Below are positions 1 through 6,850 of a DNA stretch of 64,000 nt, one piece after another. The position numbers were made by a program, and so were the translations under genes. The stretch is from assembly GCA_024707255.1 (NCBI GenBank), contig JANQAC010000002.1, positions 1,544,001 to 1,608,000 of the forward strand, read 5' to 3'. Source of the DNA: Asticcacaulis sp. (GTDB taxonomy: Bacteria; Pseudomonadota; Alphaproteobacteria; Caulobacterales; Caulobacteraceae). The notes under the pieces were generated by a model, which was not told the DNA's origin, searched no databases, and worked only from the letters and a program-made list of their open reading frames with translations. Numbering within the stretch: the first letter of the stretch is position 1; each line of letters opens with the position of its first letter.

Positions 1-372
1 ATCGCCGCGCTTTTGATCGCCCTGTCCATTTACACCCGGCAATTCTGGGGACTGTCCAAACTGGCGGCCACGCCGGCCTGGCTGTTCCTGTGCAGCGCCT
101 TCACCCTGATTGCTTTCACAGCGCTTTACTGGATCAGCGATATGGCCCGAAAATCGCATTGGTTCAATCCGGTGAAGCCCGCCGGCACCGACACGCTTTT
201 GTGCTATCTGATGCCGGCCTTTCTCTATCTGGCCATGGATGTGGTTTCCCTTAATCTGCCCGACCCATGGCTGACCGGCGGCATCGGCCTGGTCAAATCG
301 CTGATATTTGCCCTGATCTGCGTCTGGATGGCCGGCGCCCTGCGCCGGATCGGCATACGGCTAAAATTATGA
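1..372 (+). CDS. C-terminal end of a heparan-alpha-glucosaminide N-acetyltransferase-like (DUF5009-type) membrane protein, 5' end outside window
   Basis: The reading frame is open from the first base, so this is the 3' part of a gene that starts upstream. About 123 residues are visible, with three or four hydrophobic segments and a central stretch reading roughly VKPAGTDTLLCYLMPAF. That stretch resembles the conserved C-terminal region of the DUF5009/NagX/HGSNAT-like membrane acyltransferases, which move acetyl groups across a membrane onto amino sugars. This is family recall from the C-terminus only; the catalytic part is not in view. The gene ends in TGA at 370-372 and a terminator hairpin follows within 25 bases. 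Confidence 0.5.
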   Translation: MAALLIALSIYTRQFWGLSKLAATPAWLFLCSAFTLIAFTALYWISDMARKSHWFNPVKPAGTDTLLCYLMPAFLYLAMDVVSLNLPDPWLTGGIGLVKSLIFALICVWMAGALRRIGIRLKL

Positions 373-394
373 GCATTTAAGATAAAACGATAAT

Positions 395-419
395 AAGCCT
401 GTTTGTGGGCAGGCTTTTT
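395..419 (+). terminator. Rho-independent terminator after the membrane acyltransferase-like gene
   Basis: A 7-bp perfect stem (AAGCCTG at 395-401, CAGGCTT at 410-416) with an 8-nt loop runs into a short T-tract ending at 419. It lies 23 bases after the stop codon of the gene that opens the window. Confidence 0.75.
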
Positions 420-753
420 ACAATCGCTGACTCGCCGGCCTATATTTTCCTTACCCTGTAATCCGCATCCTGATCTCGTTGTTCACAGCGAGTCACGCCA
501 TGCCCCGTACAGCCACATTCCAGAATCATGGATTTCAGTCCGCCCCCTTAAATCGACACCGCGCAGCGATGGTCGTGAACTGGTCGTCTTTGAAAGCCTC
601 GTCGCGCTTCTCGCCCTGCTGCTGATCATTTCCGGCTTTAGCCTTTATGTTGGCAGGACTTTCAATGCCCCTGAGGACATCATGCCGAGCGGCGCCGTAA
701 AGGTCAGCACGCACATACCGGCCGAACCGCCCTTGAGCCTGGTGGAAGCATGA
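403..753 (+). CDS. Small single-pass membrane protein, start unresolved
   Basis: Not recognised. The frame encodes a charged segment, then one strong transmembrane helix (about VALLALLLIISGFSLYVG) and a short polar tail. The only in-frame start near the 5' end is a TTG inside the upstream terminator, so the true N-terminus is doubtful. An ATG at 528 would join this frame if the C5 run at 543-547 carried one base too many, giving a protein of about 74 residues; that is inference. The stop overlaps the next ATG (ATGA), which suggests translational coupling with the following small membrane protein. Confidence 0.4.
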   Translation: MWAGFLQSLTRRPIFSLPCNPHPDLVVHSESRHAPYSHIPESWISVRPLKSTPRSDGRELVVFESLVALLALLLIISGFSLYVGRTFNAPEDIMPSGAVKVSTHIPAEPPLSLVEA

Positions 754-944
754 CCCGTTCGGCCAATTTCACGCCCTACATACTGGCGGCTTTCTTTGCC
801 GCAGTTTTACTGGCACTGGTTGCCGCCAGCGCCTGGTCTCACGAACAGGCGGACCGGTTCGCGCAGGCGAATGCCGATGCGACCGATGTGCCGTCCGATG
901 AAGAGGCGCCCGTTACGGATGCTGTCATCGAGGCGGTGAATTAG
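750..944 (+). CDS. Small membrane-anchored hypothetical protein (64 aa)
   Basis: Not recognised. It begins with an ATG that overlaps the preceding stop codon. Residues about 9-29 form a hydrophobic helix (YILAAFFAAVLLALVAASAW), and an acidic tail rich in Asp, Glu and Ala follows. It could be a signal-anchored periplasmic peptide. It probably forms a two-gene unit with the upstream single-pass protein. Its last 4 bases overlap the 3' end of the convergent Lrp/AsnC gene. Confidence 0.45.
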   Translation: MTRSANFTPYILAAFFAAVLLALVAASAWSHEQADRFAQANADATDVPSDEEAPVTDAVIEAVN

Positions 945-1405
945 GTGGCGTAGTTCGTCGGCACCGCCTGTTCATTTTTCAGCGTTTCCATCGAAATGTA
1001 GGCCGAAACATCGAACAGGTCGATTCGGCTGACCAGGCGCTTGTAGATGGCGTCATAGTGGGCAATGTCCGTGACCACGATCTTGATGATGTAATCGAGG
1101 TTTCCCGCCAGGCGATGTACCTCGACGATTTCCGGGATATCGAGAACGCCTGACCGAAACCGTTCCAGCCAGTCCGCCGTGTGATGTGCCGTCTTGACCA
1201 TGACAAAGACAGTCGTTGCCACATTCATGCGCGCGCGATCGAGCACCATGACATGGCGGTCGATATATCCCTCCTCCCGAAGACGCGTAATGCGGCGGGA
1301 ACAGGCGGAAGGCGATAGATTTACCCGTTCGGCCAGGTCCGTCAGGGCCGAATCAGCATCACGTTGCAACAGGTCGAGCAGTTTGCGGTCACGATCATCA
1401 AGCAT
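941..1405 (-). CDS. Lrp/AsnC family transcriptional regulator
   Basis: A 154-residue protein with the standard family layout. The N-terminal winged helix-turn-helix (about residues 3-60) contains LLDLLQRDADSALTDLAERV and SACSRRITRLREEGYI. The C-terminal RAM/AsnC ligand-binding and oligomerisation domain (about 65-145) contains HRLAGNLDYIIKIV. Lrp-type regulators bind AT-rich operators and sense amino acids. The gene is divergent from an aspartate/glutamate racemase, and the AT-rich 127-bp gap holds inverted repeats, so it likely controls that gene and itself in response to an amino acid. The ligand cannot be read from sequence. Confidence 0.9.
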   Translation of the reverse strand: MLDDRDRKLLDLLQRDADSALTDLAERVNLSPSACSRRITRLREEGYIDRHVMVLDRARMNVATTVFVMVKTAHHTADWLERFRSGVLDIPEIVEVHRLAGNLDYIIKIVVTDIAHYDAIYKRLVSRIDLFDVSAYISMETLKNEQAVPTNYAT

Positions 1406-1412
1406 ACCAAAT

Positions 1413-1449
1413 ATTGCATTAAATTTATGAAATACGCAATTTATTTGCG
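1413..1449. promoter_or_regulatory. Candidate Lrp-type operator between regulator and racemase
   Basis: In the AT-rich divergent gap, ATTGCAT (1413-1419) is mirrored by ACGCAAT (1434-1440) with one mismatch. CGCAA (1435-1439) is mirrored exactly by TTGCG (1445-1449). Overlapping inverted repeats in AT-rich DNA next to the regulator start are typical of Lrp/AsnC operators. The assignment is inference from position and symmetry. Confidence 0.4.
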
Positions 1450-1532
1450 AAAATAAAGCTTAAAGGTCACTAATACGCGCGCCATTTCCCTAAGCTTCGC
1501 CATAAGATGAGAGTCCAAAAAAGGAGTTCGGA

Positions 1533-2270
1533 ATGCGCAGGATCGGTTTGCTCGGCGGCATGAGTTGGGAAAGCACCGCCACCTATTATAAGCTTATCAA
1601 TGAAGGCGTCCGCGAGGCGATGGGCGGGCTGGCCTCGGCCGATATCCTGCTGCGGTCACTCGATTTTCAGTCCGTGGTCGCCTTGCAGAAGGCCGATCGC
1701 TGGGACAAGGCCGCGCAATTGCTGGGCGATGCCGCTCAGGGTCTGGAAGCCGCCGGCGCCGACTGCATCCTGATCTGCACCAACACCATGCACCTGGTGG
1801 CCGAACAGGTCGCCGCCAGTCGCGATATTCCCCTGATCCACATTATCGGAGAAACCGCCAAGGCGCTGAATGCCGCCGGTCATCGCCGTCCGCTCCTGCT
1901 GGCGACCCGCTACAGTATGGAACACGGCTTCTACGCCGAACATATGAAGCGCTATGGCCTGGATATCCTTATCCCTGACGCCGATGATCGAATGGCCTGC
2001 CATAACGCCATCTTTGACGAACTGTGCCAGGGCGTTGTCAGCGAACGCGCGCGTCAAGCCCTGATTGACATGACCCGCCGTGGCGCCCTGCGCGGCGCCG
2101 ACAGCGTCATCCTGGGTTGTACCGAACTGGGCCTGAGCGTTGATGCCGCCTGCCTGCCCCTGCCCTGTTTTGACTCAACCCACATTCACGCCCAGGCGGC
2201 GGTCGATTTCGCCCTGGCGGCTGCACCTGCCTCGCCGCGGCAATTCGTCATGGACGGCGCCTATATCTGA
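1533..2270 (+). CDS. Aspartate/glutamate racemase family amino-acid racemase (YgeA-like)
   Basis: A 245-residue protein beginning MRRIGLLGGMSWEST, the typical N-terminus of the cofactor-independent Asp/Glu racemases. Both catalytic cysteines are visible: Cys82 in ICTNTMH and Cys196 in LGCTELG. In this family the two thiols remove and return the alpha proton from opposite faces. The family includes aspartate racemases and broad-specificity enzymes such as YgeA; the substrate cannot be decided here. The ATG follows a clear GGAG ribosome site. The divergent Lrp/AsnC regulator suggests amino-acid-responsive control. Confidence 0.88.
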   Translation: MRRIGLLGGMSWESTATYYKLINEGVREAMGGLASADILLRSLDFQSVVALQKADRWDKAAQLLGDAAQGLEAAGADCILICTNTMHLVAEQVAASRDIPLIHIIGETAKALNAAGHRRPLLLATRYSMEHGFYAEHMKRYGLDILIPDADDRMACHNAIFDELCQGVVSERARQALIDMTRRGALRGADSVILGCTELGLSVDAACLPLPCFDSTHIHAQAAVDFALAAAPASPRQFVMDGAYI

Positions 2271-2330
2271 TCCTTGCCGCTGGCTTTTCCGGCGTGCTAT
2301 AAGCCGGACCTGCATTTTCAAGGTTTTGCC

Positions 2331-2963
2331 ATGCTGCGTTATGACTCCATTGCCGCCACGCCGGCCGCCGATTATCCGTTCCGCAACCTGATCGGCGCTG
2401 ATATCCTGCCGCCTGAACTGGAAAGCGATATCGCCCGCGATTTCCCGCAGATCGACAAGACCGGTTTCATGCGCCCGGAAGACTTCCCCATGGGCCCGTC
2501 TTTCAAGGCGCTGCTGGAAGAGGTTCGCGGCGAAGGATTCGCCCGGGCCATCGGCGACAAGCTGGGCGTCAATCTCGTCGGCAAACCCACTTGGGTGACC
2601 GTGCGCAAATGGTCGGCGCTCAAGGACGGCCGCCCGCATACCGATGGCGCCGACAAGCTGGCCTCGGCCCTCATCTATCTTAATCCCGAAGGCAGCAGTG
2701 GCGGCAACCTGCGTTTCCTCGAAGGCCCGGACCAAAGTGGTCCCGGCACCAAGGAAGTGAACCCCGGTTACGGCCATTTCATCGCCTTCCCGCGCCTGGA
2801 TAATAGCTGGCATGGCCATACGCCTTTCGAAGGCGAACGCCGGGTGGTGCAGATTGCCTGGCTGGTCAGCGAAGACGCGGTGGCGCGCAAGGCCAAACGC
2901 CACGGCATTACCGAATTCCTCAAGAAGCTGTTCTCGAAGACCAAACAAGACGAGATGATGTAA
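2331..2963 (+). CDS. 2-oxoglutarate/Fe(II)-dependent oxygenase superfamily protein
   Basis: A 210-residue protein. The iron-binding facial triad can be read as His103-x-Asp105 in GRPHTDGA and a distal His161 (or His163) in NSWHGHTPF. The 2-oxoglutarate-binding Arg is in EGERRVVQIAW (170/171). This is the double-stranded beta-helix layout of prolyl-4-hydroxylase-like oxygenases. The ATG at 2331 is preferred over the more upstream TTG because the protein then begins like a soluble enzyme. The substrate is unknown. It follows the racemase by about 60 bases on the same strand and may share its transcript. Confidence 0.75.
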   Translation: MLRYDSIAATPAADYPFRNLIGADILPPELESDIARDFPQIDKTGFMRPEDFPMGPSFKALLEEVRGEGFARAIGDKLGVNLVGKPTWVTVRKWSALKDGRPHTDGADKLASALIYLNPEGSSGGNLRFLEGPDQSGPGTKEVNPGYGHFIAFPRLDNSWHGHTPFEGERRVVQIAWLVSEDAVARKAKRHGITEFLKKLFSKTKQDEMM

Positions 2964-3070
2964 AGAAGTGAACGCTTACTTCCGACAGTCATTCGTTGAC
3001 TGGAGGCAAGGGCGACCGGATAACCGGCGTAGCGCCCGCCCGAGCCTTTGCGAGGCTTCTTCAAAGAAAA

Positions 3071-3129
3071 AATGCAGACGACGCTGGTATTTTAAAGCAA
3101 CGCTTTAAAATACCAGCGTCGTCTGCATT
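3071..3129 (-). terminator. Perfect 28-bp inverted repeat overlapping the end of the lipoprotein gene; probable terminator
   Basis: Bases 3071-3098 and 3102-3129 are exact reverse complements with a 3-nt loop. On the minus strand the hairpin is followed directly by a T-run (complement of the A-run 3066-3072), which is the form of a rho-independent terminator for the lipoprotein gene. The stem is unusually long and contains the last eight codons plus the stop (TAA at 3105-3107). Confidence 0.7.
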
Positions 3130-3887
3130 CCGCCGCCGGGCAAAACCCAGTCCACCCGCCAGCCGTCTTCAACGCGCGCAATCCGGTCGCTATCGCCGTT
3201 GATGCGGGAATCCGTGAAATTGCGGACATTTTCCTTACCCCCCGCCATGACAGAGAGGGTATTGGCCGTTTCGCTTTCCGTCGGCGGCTCAATCTGCGTG
3301 GTGGCGGTATAGAAGCCCCGGTCATCGCTGCTCGTCCGCGCCCGGATTTCTCCATTCAAAACAACCTCAATAGGCGTCGTCGGCGCCACGCGGCCGGCGA
3401 TCGCCAACGCGCCGGCGCGGTCATAATCGATCACCGCCACCGGCGTGAGGTCATTGAACAGGGCCAGGCTGGGCGCGCCCGGCCGCATCAGAACCGCCTT
3501 GTCCGGTGCGCCGACCGGAATGAACAACCGGCCATCGGCGTGCATCGACCGGCCGCTGTCCTCAGTCGACAGATCGAAAAGCCCGCCATCGGGTCCGGAC
3601 GGCAGCTCGGCGCGGAACCGCCCCTTGGAATCCGAGGTAACCCCGACGGCGCGATTGCCGGCATAGCTGAACCGCACCCGTGCATTGGGGATCGTCTGGC
3701 CGGTCACAACAAAGATGTTGGAACCGGCCTGATCAACGCCGGTAATTTCGGGCGCGCGCCAGTAACCGGCGGCCTCAAGGGCGCTGGTCGCTTCCGTCGT
3801 CTTCGGCTTTTCCCCGCATCCGGCAACCACAGCCAGCAGGGCAAAACTCACGATATATCGGATATGGCGGGCACGGATCGGCGACAT
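3105..3887 (-). CDS. Hypothetical lipoprotein with carboxypeptidase-regulatory-like beta domains
   Basis: A 260-residue protein from the ATG at 3887 (MSPIRARHIRY). It has a lipoprotein signal peptide with lipobox LAVVAGC, so it should be lipidated and exported. The mature part is beta-rich with a repeated pattern (VTGQTIPNARVRFSYAG ... SDSKGRFRAELP, then IAGRVAPTTPIEVVLNG ... DDRGFYTAT). This resembles the CarboxypepD_reg/Ig-like folds common in surface proteins; that is similarity by eye only. The gene is divergent from the LOG gene. Its last codons lie in one arm of the 28-bp inverted repeat. Confidence 0.65.
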   Translation of the reverse strand: MSPIRARHIRYIVSFALLAVVAGCGEKPKTTEATSALEAAGYWRAPEITGVDQAGSNIFVVTGQTIPNARVRFSYAGNRAVGVTSDSKGRFRAELPSGPDGGLFDLSTEDSGRSMHADGRLFIPVGAPDKAVLMRPGAPSLALFNDLTPVAVIDYDRAGALAIAGRVAPTTPIEVVLNGEIRARTSSDDRGFYTATTQIEPPTESETANTLSVMAGGKENVRNFTDSRINGDSDRIARVEDGWRVDWVLPGGGMQTTLVF

Positions 3888-3999
3888 GCAGACATCATTA
3901 TCCGGTTTCCCGCCTGACGAACAGAGGTCTGAATGGATTGCCATTCAGTTTTATTCGGATGACAATGCGAGTCGCTCTGTTTCAAAGATTGATCCGTTT

Positions 4000-4596
4000 A
4001 TGGCCCCCACCACCTCCGATATCCGTTCCGTCTGCGTTTATTGCGGCTCATCGTTCGGCGCCAATCCGCTTTACCAACAGGCCGCGCGCGACCTGGGACA
4101 GATTCTGGCGGGCGCTGGCTTGAGGCTGGTCTATGGCGGCGGCGGCGTTGGCCTGATGGGCGAGACCGCCCGCGCGGTGCATGAGTCCGGCGGCGAGGTG
4201 CTCGGCATCATGCCGAAATTTCTGCAGTCGCGCGAAAGCGTCTTCGGCGAGGTCGAAACCCGCATTGTCGATAACATGCACGAACGCAAGATGATGATGT
4301 TCGAGGAGGCCGACGCCTTCGTGGTGGTACCCGGCGGCGTCGGCACGCTGGAAGAGGCCATCGAACTGATGTCATGGCGCCGGCTGGACCTGCACAAGAA
4401 GCCAGTAATCTTTCTCAACACCAACGGCTACTGGGAGCCGTTCTTCACCCTGATCCGCCATACCGAAGCGGAGGGCTTCACGCCCTCCGCCTTTCTTGAT
4501 ACCTATCTCAGCGTCGATACGGTCGAAGAGGTCTTGCCGGCTATCGCCCGCGCAGGCGCGCATACGGTCAATATCGATACACGGAGAGTTGTCTGA
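4000..4596 (+). CDS. LOG family protein (nucleotide 5'-monophosphate phosphoribohydrolase type)
   Basis: A 198-residue Rossmann-like protein (TIGR00730 family). It shows VCVYCGSS near the N-terminus, VYGGGGVGLMG, the HERK segment (94-97) and the signature PGGVGTLEE (111-119). Family members split a nucleoside 5'-monophosphate, such as a cytokinin riboside monophosphate, into free base and ribose 5-phosphate; bacterial housekeeping roles vary. The ATG at 4000 is chosen because homology begins just after it. The stop overlaps the next gene start (TGATG), so it is coupled to the VIT transporter gene. Confidence 0.9.
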   Translation: MAPTTSDIRSVCVYCGSSFGANPLYQQAARDLGQILAGAGLRLVYGGGGVGLMGETARAVHESGGEVLGIMPKFLQSRESVFGEVETRIVDNMHERKMMMFEEADAFVVVPGGVGTLEEAIELMSWRRLDLHKKPVIFLNTNGYWEPFFTLIRHTEAEGFTPSAFLDTYLSVDTVEEVLPAIARAGAHTVNIDTRRVV

Positions 4597-5297
4597 TGAC
4601 GCGCTCGCATAAGGCCGCCGAACTGCACTTTATTTCACGGATCGGCTGGTTGCGCGCCGCGGTTCTCGGCGCCAATGACGGCATCATCTCCACCGCCAGC
4701 CTGATCGTCGGAGTGGCCGCCAGCCCGGCCGACAAGAGCGCCATCCTGCTGACGGGCATCGCCGCCCTGGTCGCCGGCTCGCTTTCGATGGCCGCCGGCG
4801 AATATGTCTCAGTCAGCTCACAGGCCGATACCGAAGCCGCCGACATCGCCCGCGAAACCCAGGAGCTGAAGGACTTTCCCGAAGCCGAGGCTGAAGAACT
4901 GACCCAGATCTATGTCGCTCGCGGCCTGGAAGAACCACTCGCCCGGCAGGTGGCCGAACAACTGATGCAGACGGATGCCCTGAAAGCTCATACCCGCGAT
5001 GAACTGGGCTTTTCCGAGCATACCGAGGCTAAGCCGATCCAGGCGGCCCTGACTTCTGCCGTCACCTTTGCTTCCGGCGCCATCCTGCCGCTTCTGGCCA
5101 TGTGGTTGAGCCCTCGGCCGTTGATCGTATGGATCGTGGCGGCCTGCGCCATTGTCTTTCTGGCCGCCCTGGGCGCGTTGGGCGCCGTGGCCGGCGGATC
5201 GAACCTCGGCAAGGCCGTTTTCCGCGTCACCTTCTGGGGCGCGATTGCCCTGGGCGTCACCGCCGGCATCGGCAAGCTGTTCGGCGCGGTGGTTTAG
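4596..5297 (+). CDS. VIT1/CCC1 family membrane transporter (putative Fe/Mn exporter)
   Basis: A 233-residue membrane protein. The N-terminus carries the family pattern GWLRAAVLGANDGIISTASLIVGV, followed by LVAGSLSMAAGEYVSVSSQADTE. An acidic amphipathic middle domain (EAEAEELTQIYVARGL) comes next, then three C-terminal helices. CCC1/VIT1 proteins move iron or manganese out of the cytoplasm; the acidic middle helices bind metal. The start overlaps the LOG stop codon. It is convergent with gltX and overlaps that gene's restored end by a few bases. Confidence 0.9.
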   Translation: MTRSHKAAELHFISRIGWLRAAVLGANDGIISTASLIVGVAASPADKSAILLTGIAALVAGSLSMAAGEYVSVSSQADTEAADIARETQELKDFPEAEAEELTQIYVARGLEEPLARQVAEQLMQTDALKAHTRDELGFSEHTEAKPIQAALTSAVTFASGAILPLLAMWLSPRPLIVWIVAACAIVFLAALGALGAVAGGSNLGKAVFRVTFWGAIALGVTAGIGKLFGAVV

Positions 5298-6633
5298 CCC
5301 TGTAGCCGCTTCGCAATCTTGTCGCGGCCGATCAGGAAGCTCAAGGCCCCCATGTCGGGACCGTGGTCCATACCGGTCAGGGCCGGCGCAGCGGCATGAA
5401 GAGCGCCTTGCCTTTGGCGCCGGTCGCCTCCTTGATCGCTCCCGACCAGGCGGACCAGCTATCGCGGCCATAGTCGGCCGGCAGCAATTCCAGGGCCTTG
5501 GCGGCAAAGGCTGCATCCTCGATCTTCGGCGTGATGTCGCCACCGATGATCTGCGCCCATTCCGTCACTTCGGCGAACTTGTGCAGGTTCATCTTCACCG
5601 TATCCCAGAAGAGCTCACCCAGATCGGCGTTCAGGGCTTCCAGACGCGGCTTGGCATCGGCATAAGACATGGCCTGCAACACCTGGGCATTGAGGCGCAT
5701 GAGATCATCGAAATCATAACGCGCCGGCGCGCGCCCCATCTTGTCGAAATCCTGACCTTCTACCAATGCCATCAGGGAGGGCGCGGCTTCCAGCGCATCG
5801 GAGGTGCCGATCTTCGCCAAATGGGAGGTGATGGCCAGCGGCTCCAGGCCATCTTCGCGCATCTGTGAGATCGACATTGAGCCCAGACGCTTGGAAAGGC
5901 CCTCGCCATCCGCGCCAACCAGCAGCGGCATGTGCGCGAAGACCGGCAGGGGCGAACCACCAAAGAAAGCAGACAACGCCTCGAAAATTTCCAGTTGCGT
6001 GCCAGTATTGGCGACGTGATCTTCCCCGCGAATGACATGAGTGATCTTCATGTCGATATCATCCACCACCGACGGCAGGGTATAAAGGAAGGCGCCATCC
6101 TCGCGGATCAGCACCGGATCAGACATGGAGGTGGTGTCGACCTCGCAGTGGCCGCGCACCAGATCTTCCCATACCACACGCTTGCCATCCAGTTTGAAAC
6201 GCCAGTGGGCTTTGCGCCCCTCAGCCTCATAGGCGGCCTTCTCGGCATCCGTCAGCTTGAGCGCGGCGCGGTCATAGACCGGCGGCAGGCCGCGCGATAA
6301 CTGCACCTTGCGGCGGCGATCCAGTTCCTCGGCGGTTTCATAGCAGGCATAGAGGCGGCCATCGGCCTTCAGGGCATCAGCGCATTTCTGGTAAATGTCG
6401 AAGCGCTTCGACTGATTGTAGCGCTCCCCCCATTCGAGACCCAGCCACTTCAGGTCGGTCTCGATCAGGTCTTCATTTTCCTTTGTCGAGCGCTCCAGGT
6501 CGGTGTCATCGATCCGCAGCACGAAAACACCCTGGTGCTTCTGCGCAAACAGCCAGTTCTGGATGGCGGCGCGCACATTGCCGGCATGGATGCGGCCGGT
6601 GGGTGAAGGGGCAAAACGAACCTTGACGGTCAT
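5294..6633 (-). CDS. gltX: Glutamyl-tRNA synthetase, frameshifted near its C-terminus
   Basis: Class I aminoacyl-tRNA synthetase charging tRNA-Glu (and tRNA-Gln if non-discriminating). The HIGH-like motif appears as FAPSPTGRIHAGN at the N-terminus and the KMSKS-like motif as GLSKRLGS. The uninterrupted frame stops at 5377 after FMPLRRP. One base short near 5385-5390, the other frame continues with ALTGMDHGPDMGALSFLIGR and ends at TAA 5294-5296, exactly the expected tail. The full protein is about 446 residues. A one-base deletion in an essential gene is most likely a sequence error. Alphaproteobacteria often carry two gltX copies; only this one is in view. Confidence 0.9.
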
Positions 6634-6850
6634 GGAATGGTCTCATCATAAAAACGGAGCCTTCCCTTACCCCCCTGCACCCGATTTGAAAAGACTTGAT
6701 GCGAAAACACAGTAAACGCCGCTTAGGAACCGTGACATCCCCGTCAATCTTTTATGACATCAAGCGCTGGTTAAGGTCTTGCCGCTACTCCCGCACCAAG
6801 GCGCAAAATAGCGCCAGGTAGGTGTCAGTTTCAAGTAAGGCGCAGCTTAT

